A DNA stretch of 64,000 nucleotides from Artocarpus heterophyllus (Eukaryota; Streptophyta; Magnoliopsida; Rosales; Moraceae), in NCBI GenBank assembly GCA_025403435.1, contig CM046327.1, positions 13,570,218 to 13,634,217 of the forward strand. The letters are read 5' to 3'. The first letter of the stretch is position 1, and every line of letters starts with the position of its first letter. Under the pieces are notes generated by a model. That model ran no database searches, was not told the DNA's origin, and was given only the letters and a program-made list of their open reading frames with translations. Below, one piece after another: positions 35,601-46,707 of this stretch. The translations under genes were made by a program, and so were the position numbers.

Positions 35601-36994
35601 AGAACTCTTAAAAATATCATACATGCTAGCCACACCAAATAAATGAAAGTATTACATTAATGTCTTCTTCACATGACTCACGTTATAACAAATAGTGATA
35701 TTCAAGGTGTACAGCTTGCCTTCAGTCCAACTAACTTACTACAAGCTATGATGCTCACCTTCGCTCCAATTTATGTACTCTAAGAACAATCCTCCCTTAG
35801 CTCCTTATCATACTTAGTTTGGATTGTAGAATGTACAATGACAACACGATCGAGAGTTACATTAACTAGGATCAATAAGAAACGGTTTTATTTGTCTCCC
35901 TATAAAGCTTTTAAAAAAAAGAGTACACAAGTGTAATCTCTTACATAAGCAAAGTTTAGGTAAGGGAAATTTTCTAGGCACATTCCACTTGACGTAGGAT
36001 TTACTATGTTACCACTTTAGATAGGCTTGAGATAAAGGAAACCAGCCACGTGATGACTTGACAAACCATGTGAACACTTTTGGAAATCATAATAGTAGAA
36101 ACAACGTGCGAACACAAAAGGAACTAGTGAGACAGTTAGCGAAATTAATTAAAATAACCTATGAAGGGCCAATTTCCTCGTTAGTCATGAGCAACGCAGG
36201 CAACATGCCATGCAACAACAAAACCATAACCATGATGGCGTAGTTGAGTGAAGGCAAAATCCTAATAAGGTGGGTCTTTTGCTAAGGCCATAACCAAGGA
36301 ATGCAACCCTAGATGATGCAAGATCTATTCAAAATATTTGAAACAATCAACCTATGAAATGGAACAGTTTAATGGTTTATAGACAAAAAATAAGTTGTAG
36401 ATCTTTAATGGTAGAAATGGCATCTTTGGACTTAGGCTTTACATGGGCCATACAAGGGCATACTTTTGGGGGGCTTTATGATACTATGGTTTCCATCATG
36501 AAGAAGGCTTAGAACTTGAGTTTTCTTGGTGGATTTTGCCAAAACCTATAAATATTGGAGTTTTTTGATGAGTGAAAATTAGTGATTGAGGCTGTAGGAT
36601 TCCCTCCCTTTGGAAGTTTTAAGTTCGTGGTCATGTTTTTTGTGGGGGTAGTATTGTGTTTTAGAGTTTTTGATGTCTGGTCGTTTATGCAATTTTAAAA
36701 AAGATGTTGATGATATGAAAAAGATGACTAGAAGATAAGAGAGTTTTGCTATGGTGATTTGGTGTAGTATTGATGTGTTATGTGGTGTAAAGGGAATGGG
36801 TATTTATAGGAAAATAGTTAGGGTTGACACAAACTAAGAAATATCTAGTTTGATTAATGATCTTCTTCTTTGGTGGTTTAGTTTAGGAAGTCATTGGGTT
36901 TAGTTTTATGAAGGGGGAAAAAATGGTAGCCATCAGACATGGGAGAAGTTTTCTCCATGATTTTGAATGTGTTTAATGTTGTGGGTGTTCTCGG
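35601..36994. other. Intergenic/repeat debris, no gene seen
   Basis: The composition resembles retroelement debris but I cannot match it to a family. The 61-codon frame at 36058-36243 is not convincing. Confidence 0.3.
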
Positions 36995-38960
36995 ACATAC
37001 CTATCATTCTCCTTTCTCAAAGAGTTAGACCAAAGAAGATCCCAATCACAAACTTGTCCCATCGGAGCTCTGTCAATAGTTCCCGACAATATTCTGAGAA
37101 GATTCTACCAATCTTGATCAAGATTTGACTTGCCTTTGTACCAATTAGGGCACCCTAGTTGAGCACACCAACACTTTTACAAAATGGAACTAAATGACAT
37201 CCAAAGCCACCATGTGGCAGCACTTAACCCTCCATTGGGAAATCCTCCATTTAAAGAGTTCTTGACACTTGTCACCATGTCCTAGGGCACTATACAACTG
37301 CACACTAGTGTCTTGGGTCAAGCCTAACTTACACCCAGTCTAAATCACTATAAATATGAGTATTAACTCCTTTCCAAAGTTAAAGGACTTTCTTGCCCTC
37401 ACTCTAGCTCTTCTCTAGCTCACATTGATCAACCAGCTGATTTGAGCATCAAAATGTACTTGGCAAGTTTGAGCAGACGAGACTATTGTAAGGAGGAATA
37501 GGACGACTGATAATTGGTTGTTGTCGCTTGTGGTGTTGAGCCCTTTGAGGGAATCAACATTTTGACACTAGATTAAGGGCCTCACACATTTTTAGCACCC
37601 CATCCAGTCATCTGGCTTCATGCCCGAGAGATAAAACTAGGATTATGAAGCCCGACCCAAAGGGTCAGGACATGTTGTAGAGTCCTAATGGAAACAAGAT
37701 GGCTAAGGCCGAGGATAAGTCACCCAATCCTGAGCTACCAACATAGACATGAACATTCACATGCAAGTGTTAAACCAAAGTAGTACTATTGCTAACACAA
37801 CAGTTTGCAATGTAACAAGACGCTTAAGCTTTTTAGCCTTTGCCAGCTCAAGATGGTCTGGTCGAGGCTTGGGCTGGCTGAAAAGATGATCAACATAATG
37901 ATGTTGAATATAAGCATTCTTGGACCTATGTCTCTGACTGGCCTGCCTCATCCTAAAAAATGAAGATGATGGCAAGCAAGGCAATTGTATGGAAAGGGAA
38001 GCTAACTTAAAGGGGTTTCGTGCCCTTGTGTTTCACTGGCCGAGATGCTAAGGAGTCTGACTAGCTTGAGAATAAGAGGCCAATTTGGCTGGTGGTAGTT
38101 AGGAACCCCTAGTCCGCTACCAAAAGAAGTTAGTTGAGGACATTAACGGCTGCAATCTCATGAACATGAAAAGGCAGATCAATCTCCTCATGAACCAACA
38201 TTATGGCATAGATGATATAGGCGTTCGACCCATCGTTCATGACAATCATCATAGGGCCCTAATGTTGAAAAAATTTAAGGTTCCCTAAATACCCATGTAT
38301 AATGGCACCACTAACACCAACAAGCACTTGGACATGTACCATAGGCATGTGCTTATGGAGAATGCTAGCGATGCCATTAAGTGCAAGGCCTTCACTTTTT
38401 ACCTTAATTAGTCTTGCTTGGCAATGATTTCAACATATTGAGTGAGGAACCATGGGATTCTTTCAGCATCTATCCAAAGCCCTTTCAGCAGCTTTTGTGA
38501 CCTCAAAGTCGAGGAAAAAGGAGATGAATCACTTATATGCTATCAATTAAAGAGAAAACAAATTTGTTTATAACTTTCTAACTTGGTTTACCTAAGCAAC
38601 TTTAGAGGTAACGAACTGCGATGATGGGACCACCATGAGCATATTCCAAGAAGGTCTTTGGGACAAGAAGCTGCTTTGTTCGCTTGCATATGACCAGCTG
38701 ATTGGAAACTTTTGGACCCGAGAAGAAAGGATGGTTGAAAGTAAATGGTCTCCTTAGACAATCAAGAGCTAGACGGTCGTACGAATACCTTGATCTAAGA
38801 ACTTTGAAGTCGACGATTTAGCCCGGCTCGTATTAAGCTTAAAGGATGAAAGCCTATTCTTGATACCAGTTGAATGATTGGTCCTTGTTAGCTTCGTAAC
38901 ATTCTTTCATATGGGTCAATCGAAATTTCTTGGAAATTTTTTATCAGTAGGGCCTGATAA
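36995..38960 (+). pseudogene. Decayed Ty3/gypsy element: LTR end and gag relic
   Basis: From 38220 the plus strand, allowing stops and shifts, reads LKKFKVP, then TNTNKHLDMYHRH and ENASDAIKCKAF. After 38450 follow FQHLSKAL and later DKKLLCSLAYDQL. This order matches the gag domain of plant gypsy elements (FxxYxGTxDPxxHLxxYxxxM, then DAxxCRAF, QLxxxFxxxF and LREFLxRF...GLR). Several stop codons interrupt it. Upstream, 37160-37580 looks like an LTR-to-leader transition: CTATAAATATGAG promoter-like motif at 37350, then GATTTGAGCATC...TGTACTTGGCAAG and GTGTTGAGCCCTTTGAGG. LTR termini are not resolved. Confidence 0.5.
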
Positions 38961-39134
38961 GGAAATTCACACAATGAATCACCTGCACTAAGTGTGGTGC
39001 TAATTGTATACTCTAGGAGGACACTGGCATATGCCACATGATTTTCATGTGATATGGTTGTTGCCAAAGTTAGAAAAATATCTTTTTCAAAAATTGAGAT
39101 AGATACTGCACAATAATTATTTATTTTATTTTAT

Positions 39135-39271
39135 TTATAACTATCATGTATGTTTAAATGTTTAACAAATTAAACATGTAATATGAGTGATAGTGTGGCA
39201 TAACTCTTTTAAGTATGCATGAATAATCATATTTTTTTTTTAAAAAAAAACATGGCATAACAAGTAATTTT
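39135..39271 (+). repeat. Dispersed repeat family X copy
   Basis: It contains AACATGTAATATGAGTGATA, then GTGTGGCATAACTC, then CATGGCATAACAAGTAATTTTC. It is the closest relative of 8353-8524 in the window, disrupted by an A/T run at 39230-39250. Confidence 0.6.
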
Positions 39272-40510
39272 CTTCTAAAAAAACTCTTTGTTATGGTTGG
39301 ACGCTTGGTGCATGGATAATACATGGAGTAATACTAATTGTTTATAAATTTTCTTTTTTTTTTTCTTTGGTGTTTTGCAACTTTTAATTTTAATAAAAAT
39401 TGAGCAGCTGAACTTTACTTACTTAGGCAAATTAATTTGTTAATGAATATGTTTATTTAAAATTTTAGATTTATCTTTTATAATTTTTTGAATTCTAAAT
39501 ACTCAAGGCTAAATTTATTTGTTTCAAAACTTGTACGGGCCCAGCCACAATTTCTTCCAATTCTTTGCGTTTCTAAAACTTTAACTAAACTTTTAATTTG
39601 TCACTAACTTTAATTTTTAGCGTGACACGAAATCTGTGTAGAAGATGAGTGGTTTTACTCTTTTTGTTGATTTGAAGTTGAAGAATTGAGAGAGAAGGAG
39701 AGAAAGAGATCGTAAAATAGAGAGAGCGAGACATAGAAAGATTGTGAGAGAAAGGAGGGGAGGAATAGGAAAGGACGTGAAAAATAAAAGTAGTAGCAAA
39801 CAGGCTAAATTTTAAAGTTTTATAAGTAAATAACATGTTAACAAACTATTAAAAATAATGGGCCATTTTATTTTTTTTTTTACTTTTTTGTTTTTCCCTT
39901 TTATCCTTATCTCCTCCTTTCTATCTTACTCTCTCTTCCCCGAGATTTGCCGTCACGACGCCGGTGACAATGGAGACCGTCGCGAACCAGCTGCCAACGA
40001 CACGACCATCTCGAGGCCTTCGACGATACTTGTGTTGCTGATGAACCATGCTAATCGAATCGACCTGTTCTGCACGACCGCGATGGAGCCCTTTCACTTG
40101 CTTTCTCTCCCATAGCGTAGGTGAACAATGTCGACGAATCATATTGGTGACAATCTGTGCGTCACTTGTCGGCATGAGATATTTACCTCCCTTGCCGTCG
40201 TCGCAATCATCGATTGGCTCTCCTCTCTCTGTCGATATACTCAATCCCCGAGGGAGATCATGATGGCGCTTAGGGACTTTACGACGATTTCATGGTGGCT
40301 CATCTCCTAATGGCGCCGAGGGCGGCCAAACAACACCGACAACGCTGCAATTTTGAGGAGAAAGAGAGAAGAGAGAGGCGAGTGAGGGAGAGACCAGGGT
40401 TTCCAATGCAAGGAAAAAAGGAGGAATTTGTGAGCTTGGGTCATTTTTGTAATTTTATTTGAACGGAAATGTACATTATATCTGGTTGGCCTATTTACTA
40501 AAGTTTTCTA
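39272..40510. other. Intergenic with a GC-rich patch, no gene assigned
   Basis: About 39940-40340 is much richer in G and C than its surroundings, contains many CGACG words, and is flanked by GAGAGA-rich stretches (39685-39760 and 40355-40400). Short overlapping frames occur on both strands (107 codons on the minus strand, 39921-40244), none with a recognisable domain. It could be a decayed gene or transposon fragment. Confidence 0.35.
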
Positions 40511-40515
40511 ACCCC

Positions 40516-40668
40516 TGTTTGGCATTGGTTCCCACCACAAACTCAGTTATAAACAGTATAAAGCTCTCACATGTTACAGTAACAATTTAAAAAATTACTA
40601 CAGTATAAAGCTTTCACATGCTACAATAAAAGTGGTTCTCACCACCGGTTCCCACCACCTTCCAAACA
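40516..40668. mobile_element. Family Y MITE-like element, best copy
   Basis: The ends TGTTTGG and CCAAACA are inverted. Just inside each end is GGTTCCCACCAC, in direct orientation. The core has two direct copies of AGTATAAAGCTYTCACATG about 46 bp apart. It is about 153 bp and non-coding. Partial relatives are at 9793, 12400-12900, 13998, 30640 and 61128. Confidence 0.55.
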
Positions 40669-40998
40669 CCCCCTAAATCTTAACTACTAATATTTCTTCG
40701 TAAAAGGGTAAATGATGGCCCCATCATTTGTAAAATAAAAGTAAAAAATAAATAGCGTAATATGATGGGTGGAATCAAGTAAGACACTGGATATCTGAAT
40801 TGGGTCTCTAATGGCCCATTCATAATGAAATAGGAATTGGCCCAGTTCGAAACATGAAATCAGTCCCAGCAACATTTTATTTTTCCCAATATCAGCCATT
40901 GTAATAATTGAAGCAAATAAATAGTATTAATCATTTAACAACAGAATTTAAATAATAAAGATTTAATTAAAAAAGGAGTGTGACGGTGCTTAAAGTTG

Positions 40999-41280
40999 GG
41001 TTTGGATTTGGAAAAAATAATAAGAGAGAGAGTTGAGATAAATAACAGATTTTAGAAACTTTTTGAAGTAAATAGTAAGTTTTAAAAATATTTATGGTAA
41101 TAACAAATTTATGACAAAAATGATTTATTTACTGTAAATAAGAATTATATACACTATAAATAAGGAGGTAAATAAATTATGATTATTTTAAATATTTTTA
41201 AAACTTGTTATTTATTATAACTAGTTTTAGAAAAGTACCATTTACTGCAATTTCTTAAAAAAGAATACTAAATCCAAGCC
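40999..41280. mobile_element. MITE-like element with GGTTTGGATTTGG ends
   Basis: It starts GGTTTGGATTTGG and ends CTAAATCCAAGCC, inverted repeats matching at about 11 of 13 positions. The interior has further paired motifs (GAAGTAAATAGTAAG versus ACTTGTTATTTA). It is non-coding, about 282 bp. It shares a 23-24 bp word with malate dehydrogenase intron 2. Confidence 0.5.
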
Positions 41281-41281
41281 T

Positions 41282-41923
41282 CATCCTAAAAAGAACAGAA
41301 TCAAGCTGGGCAATTTCTGGGATAACCCTTGGGTTTTGGGTTTTCTAGTCTTTGTTGCACCTCTGCTAGGGTATTTGAGTTCTTCTCTTGAACCACTCCC
41401 TCTCTTCCTTAAGTTGAAGTTTGGCACAACCCTAGGGTTGGTCGCCAAACTCTTGGCTCCTAGAGAGGGGGACCTTCTTAATATGTTAGGGATGGGAAGA
41501 GACGACGGGAAATTAGTAGAGATGCTAGGCCAGAGTTGGAAGGCGGGGCATATGGCTGGGTTCAGCATCGATGACTTTTGGCAAATCGAGCCGAGGTCGA
41601 AGGTTCTGGAACTAAGGGCTAAAGGGACAAGGGCGGGAGGTTTTTGACTGGAGGGTTTGGGGGTTGAGTACCCTTTGCTTCTCACTCGGCTAGTGTGTAG
41701 GCAGGTGACGAGGCTCAGATTCGGGAGGATGAGCCACCACTACGGCAGGGAAAGCCCTATTTAGCAGGGGTTTCGGGTGGGTTCCCCATCAGCCTTGGCA
41801 GGAATGGGGAGATGGGGAAGTAGGGTGGGTGGGTCTAGCCAACAAAGGAGGGGAAGGTGGAGGATCACTGCCCGTCAGTGGCGGTTATTTCTTCTGGCGG
41901 ATCAAGCACTAGCACATGGGTTT
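41282..41923 (+). other. GC-richer sequence interrupted by the LARD-like element (left part)
   Basis: This block is markedly richer in G and C than its neighbours and stays open in one plus-strand frame (41336-41647) and one minus-strand frame (41281-41685). Neither is recognisable. It ends exactly where the LARD-like element begins and should continue at 51777, where the sequence resembles the 3' end of a plant LINE. Both parts may be one older insertion, but continuity of coding sequence could not be shown. Confidence 0.3.
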
Positions 41924-42720
41924 TGTGACACCTGAGCATTTTTAGTATATTAAAAATGCAATAACTTAAGAATTATATTAAGCAAAAATATGTATCACAA
42001 GGATTATTGTTAATCCAATTTTTATGATAAAGTTCATAAAAAACAAAAATGGGATTTTTAAGGTAAACATCATGCCATAACCTTAAATAAAGAAAAGAAT
42101 GATATAGAAAACAAGCTAGAAAGCTTAATTGTAGCAAAATATATTACAACAAATATTAAGACAAAAATATAGTTTAAGGAAAATACTGTATAATAATATG
42201 AAAAATTATACAGTATTAAAATAATACAGTGTAAAGAAGTACACTGATAAAGTTACGTAGTATGAAAATTACATTGCAAAAGTAATACAGTGTAGGAATT
42301 GGACTGTTTAAGGATAAGCAGCACTGAAATTAAACTGTTTAAAGTTAAACAATATAGGAATTACATTAAATGGTGGATGTAAATAAGTATGTGAGATTGT
42401 GGGACCTCATGAATAATATAGAAAAGAATACCGACAATATAAAAAAATACTGTCAGTAGAAATTTGAACTGTGTAGGAAGTCTTTGTGGGACCCATGATG
42501 GGACACTCAAATGGATGAGAAATTGCCACCACACCCGTTTGATGTGGCCAAATCAAATCTTGCCACCCTTGCCCTTAATGATGCTTAAGGGTGACTAAGC
42601 ATGGTTAGTCACCAAAAAGAAAGAAAAGAAAAGAAAAAAAGAGGGGATACTCCAAGGGTGTAGATTGTGCCACATGTTTTGGGCAATTTTTCCTCTGTAA
42701 ACAAGTCCTTAGAGTGGTGA

Positions 42721-42730
42721 CTATAAGTAG
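42721..42730 (+). promoter_or_regulatory. Mutated TATA box in the 5' LTR
   Basis: CTATAAGTAG aligns with CTATAAATAG in the 3' LTR (48623-48632). Being in the 5' LTR, it is the copy that would drive the element's own transcript, so the change may have weakened it. Confidence 0.45.
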
Positions 42731-43144
42731 TCAATGACTTGTTGTAAATTAAAATATTGATTTTATGAAAATTTTTCCATTTTCCTCCTAAAGAAAAACC
42801 GTCCCCTCCCATGGAATTCCCTTAAAGATTTTTCAATGCATAAGCCTCCAAATCATGTTTGAAGCAAGTCTAAGTGTTGAAGATCAAGGATAAGGAATTA
42901 TGGAGGTAAAAAATCCAAACTTTACTATGGGCTTTTAGTGTTTTCCATTGGGTTTTGGGTGGCATTTTCATGGGTTGTGTTATGGATTATTGTCAAGGGA
43001 ACTTTGAAAGGTTTCAAGTGATTAAAAGAAAGGACAAGCACTTTGCAAAGATTAGGTAAAATCCTAGTCTTTTTAATTAAGCTAAAGAATATGTTTTATT
43101 ATGCGTACCAAGTGTTTGATGTATGGTATGAGCTATGGTATGTA

Positions 43145-43379
43145 AGATGATGAGGACATCACTAGCACAAGCAAGAGCACGTGGGAGACATATTCAGATC
43201 CAATTCAAGTTCCCATTGGTCCGGTTACGAGAGCTCGTGCGAAGAAGTTTAAAGAAACACTTATTGGGCTGATTCAAGCAACTTGGGCTCAAGCTATTGC
43301 ATGGAGGCCCATTGAGGGAATTGCATGCGACAACCACACCAATAAATGCGTGATTCAAGCTATAGAAGGGATTGAGTAA
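43145..43379 (+). pseudogene. C-terminal tail of a Ty3/gypsy polyprotein
   Basis: The frame runs without a stop to TAA at 43377-43379 and reads, in part, DPIQVPIGPVTRARAKKFKE followed by TLIGLIQATWAQA and ending CVIQAIEGIE. The (V)PxGPxTRARAKxxKExLxxLIQ motif is typical of the last segment of plant gypsy pol proteins, after integrase. Only about 78 codons remain, with no catalytic domains and no start codon of its own. It lies inside the extra block of the LARD 5' LTR and so came from a different element. Confidence 0.65.
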
Positions 43380-43940
43380 TTTTCATTTCAGTTACTTTCC
43401 CATTTTGAGGCGACACATGGCGAGAAGAATCAGTTTTGACCTTTTAATGTCTAGTTTCCTTTTTTTCGTTTCTGGTATTTCTATTATTGTAAGGCTTTTA
43501 AGCCATTAAGGGAACTTTCCTTATTTAGTCTAGATTTGACTTTTGTTAAATGAGTTTCCCGAAATTTCCATGGGAATTAGGGGCTGAAAATTCGCATAGG
43601 AACCCCTATATAATTGTAACGAATTTCAATCAATGAGACAAGTAATAACACATAATTTTGAGGTTTAATTCTCTTTGGTTCCTAAACGAACTATTCGAAC
43701 TTATCGAAAATTTCTGTGGCGTTCATAGACTTATCAATCAGTCCATCCATAGCTGATTGTGGCGTCCTCACATACCAAGACTTATCAATCGGTCTCTCCA
43801 TAGCTGATTGTGGCGTCCTCACATACCAAGGTTCGTGCTTCTTGTTGGGCATCGGGTCGCGGTTCCATCCAAAACCGGTTAGAAAGTTGATCTTGGAAAC
43901 CAACTTCGGTTAGGGTCGCGTTAGTTCTTGGCGTGGTTTA
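43150..43940 (+). mobile_element. Retrotransposon 3' fragment inserted in the 5' LTR
   Basis: The 3' LTR lacks this block. It is bounded by two copies of a 22-bp word beginning ATGAGCTATGGTATGTAAGA, at about 43129-43150 and 43941-43962. The first part encodes the tail of a gypsy polyprotein; the rest is a non-coding trailer with a 51-bp tandem duplication. The 22-bp flanking repeat is too long for a normal 5-bp LTR target-site duplication, so repair-mediated filler or template switching is more likely than simple integration. Confidence 0.65.
43728..43829 (+). repeat. 51-bp tandem duplication
   Basis: Two adjacent 51-bp units (43728-43778 and 43779-43829) both contain GACTTATCAATC, CCATAGCTGATTGTGGCGTC and CTCACATACCAA and differ at only a few positions. 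Confidence 0.9.
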
Positions 43941-45004
43941 ATGAGCTATGGTATGTAAGATGGACATTATGGCATGATTGTTTTATGTTTTATGTTAATG
44001 GTGATGATGATAGATAGAAAGAAAGAAAGAAATGGTTTTAGGTTTAAAAGTGAAAAATTGTTAAACTTTGTGTTTTATATAAAGTTTAACTAGTTTCAAA
44101 ACAATGAGGTTTTGAGGGCCTTAGAGGCCAATTTATTTATCAAATATGGCATAGGATCTACCAACACAATGAGGGAAGTAACTTTTGTGAATAAAGTTTT
44201 GTAAAATTCCAAAAGGACTAAATTGCAAAGTTTTGCTAAAATTTGTCAAATTTAAAAATCAACCAAAAAGTCCACTGTAACATTAGAATTTCAGGAAAGT
44301 TAAAACACGAAAGTTGTAGAACTCATCGAAATGTTAAGACAACACTGACAGTTTGTCAAAATTCTACTCAGTTGAGGAGTTATGAATTTTACAAAATTTT
44401 GAGCATAAAATTTCAAGAAATGAAAATATTATGAAATGTTTTGAATTTGACCATAGAATTTTGAAAAGTTTTATTCCTTGCAAAAACTAAACATTTTGGT
44501 ATAAAGTCGTCGCTTTGGTTCGAGCGGCAAAAATGTAAAGATTCTTGTGTTTCGGGCCAAAACCATAAAATCCTGTTAAAACTGGGTTTTCACTTGGGAA
44601 CGCTTGGTTCCTGCACTGCTGTAGGCTGTGAGTAATCATAGATGCTAAGTTTTTAAAGGATTTAAAGTTTAGTCAAGGAATGAATGAAAGAAACAAACGT
44701 TAAGTGCAAAATGGTCATTTTACAAGAAGGCCAAAATAGACCCGAAACGTCCGTTGTTGGAAAACGTCCCTTAGCAGGAAATTTTCCATTACATGTAAGA
44801 ATTAAAAGGAAAAGTTAAACAAAAAGTTTAATAAGTTACAGAATTGATGAAAACCCGATAAGGGTAAAAACAATTTTTAAGAAAACGGCTAAAACGAAGT
44901 TAAACACTCCAAATTAGCAAAACGTTCTTAGACGAAAAATGTTCTGTAATTCGTTAAGTAACGAAACCGTCACATGAGACGAGAAATTTAATAAGGGATG
45001 TTCA

Positions 45005-45140
45005 AGTAAAGCAAAAGATAACCCGATGGTTTACTAAGTTAAGTAAAAAGAGTGATAACCCGATGGATTACAGAGTCAAGTAAAAGGAAAGGTAACCCTG
45101 TTGGGTTACAAAGCAAAGTAAAGAAAGTGAGCCGATAGTA
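45005..45140 (+). repeat. Degenerate TAACCCGATGGGTTAC tandem array in the 5' LTR
   Basis: Three or four units of about 45 bp, each a near-palindromic GATAACCCGATGGNTTAC followed by AAGTAAAAAG-type spacer. The homologous array in the 3' LTR is at 50098-50225. Confidence 0.7.
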
Positions 45141-46695
45141 TAAAAGTTATGTAAAAGGAATGAATGTTTAATGATTAAATTACACTATCAATTGATTAGA
45201 TTAGTAATATGAAAAGTTAACTAATAAGTCGGGTGTCATATGAAAGGAAAAGGAAGGAAACGGGAACGTTAGAGTTGTATACATGTAGGTTCAAACCTCA
45301 CCTACAGCATAAAGTAAATGATTTTCAAAATGCTTATATATATATTTACAAATGTGTTTGCAATTGTTATGCAAGTTGTTTTTAAAGTATGTTTGTATTT
45401 GTTATGCAAGAGGTTTTAAAGTTTAAATCAAAAGTTGCAATATACTTGCAACTATTATGTTTAAAGCATGATTGCATTTAATACACATAAAGTTTAAAAG
45501 ATCAAGTAAATGTTTGCAATGTATTTGCAATTATTATCCTTGAAGTAAGTTTGCATGTGAAATGCTCAATGTTTCTAAAGAGTTCCAGTTATGATTTGCA
45601 AATATGTTTGCATATGATGTGTTAGCATTTGATATGCTCATTAAAGTTAAAAAGAATGTAAAATAAAGATAAAAAGAAATTGTCGTGTCAGCCTTCTTGA
45701 TGTGAGGTACACAAGCAAGGTTAAAGTTGTGACCTCTTTGATGTGAGATACTCAAAGTAAAGTTAAAGTTATGACCCGGTGTTCGATGATCTCAAGTCTT
45801 CTACAAGGGAAGCATCATGTTTATGATCTCATGATTAATGATATTGGTACGAATACTAAAGTTTATAAGATAAGAAAAGTTGAGGAACAAAGATAAAAAG
45901 TTAAAGTAAGAAATGAATGTTTATAGGATGCTCAAATTGAAATTTCATAATTGAGCACAAATGGAATCATGTATTTTGATTTTGCTCGTATTCCTTGTTA
46001 TGAAATATTTATATGTTATGAAAAACATTCTGAGAAATGCTTTACGTTAAATGTTTATGAAAAACATTTTTATGTTTACAAAAAATGGTTTATGAAGGAC
46101 GTTTTAAGAAAAACATTTAAAAAATGTTTTATAAAAAATGGTTATGAAAAACGTTTTAAGAGAAAGGTTTTTATGAGAAAAGCTTATAAAGCTTGTTTTA
46201 ATGATTTGTGAGTTTATATTTGAATTTACTGAGCGAAAGCTCATTAAAATTTCCTTTGTGCTATGGATAGTCCAATAGGTGACTAGTAGGACCTGTTTGA
46301 AGAGCTTAGTGCTACAGAGGACAAATGCGAAGATTTGGGTATGGATACTACTATAGCATATTTTCGTTGTTCAAAGAAAATGTTTTTACACTATTTGATA
46401 TAGTGTTTTCAAAGTTTTAAGAAAATCAATGTTTTAAGGAACGTTTCTTATTAAGTTTTAGGAAACAATTTGAAATGGTTTTAGAGTCAAATATTAAGCG
46501 ATGTCTCAACCTATATTGCAATAGAAGTCGCAACAACTTTTAAATATGTTTTAAAGTATGTTAAAATGAAAGAAAAAGAAAAAAAATTATTTAGTATTTT
46601 TCTTACTAAGTAAGTAAGATAAAAGTTATGAAATGACATTTAAGAAAGTTAAGTAATGGCCTGAAAAGACAGCATCATTTTCAAGCCTTCATAGG

Positions 46696-46707
46696 TGGTA
46701 TCAAAGT
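46696..46707 (+). other. Primer-binding site of the LARD-like element
   Basis: TGGTATCAAAGT starts 2 bp after the 5' LTR. It matches 10 of 12 bases of TGGTATCAGAGC, the usual plant site complementary to the 3' end of initiator methionine tRNA. This fixes the plus orientation of the element. Confidence 0.75.

Larger units (their letters stand above)
41924..46693 (+). repeat. 5' LTR of the LARD-like element (4770 bp)
   Basis: It starts TGTGACACCTGAGC and ends CCTTCATA. It aligns with 47829-51776 throughout except for an extra segment of about 0.8 kb at 43150-43962. The TATA box position reads CTATAAGTAG (42721-42730), altered from CTATAAATAG in the 3' LTR. Confidence 0.85.

Noticed and set aside
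39921..40263. Overlapping frames on both strands in a GC-rich patch
   Set aside because: High GC lengthens frames by chance on both strands; no recognisable domain on either.
42609..42812. Minus-strand frame similar to one at 48469-48753
   Set aside because: Similarity arises because both lie in the two LTRs of the LARD-like element. The frames end differently and are antisense to the LTR promoter region.
45951..46211. 86-codon frame with repeated YEKHF/KCF-like words
   Set aside because: Translation of a degenerate repeat array in the 5' LTR. The matching stretch in the 3' LTR has shifts and stops, so it is not a conserved protein.
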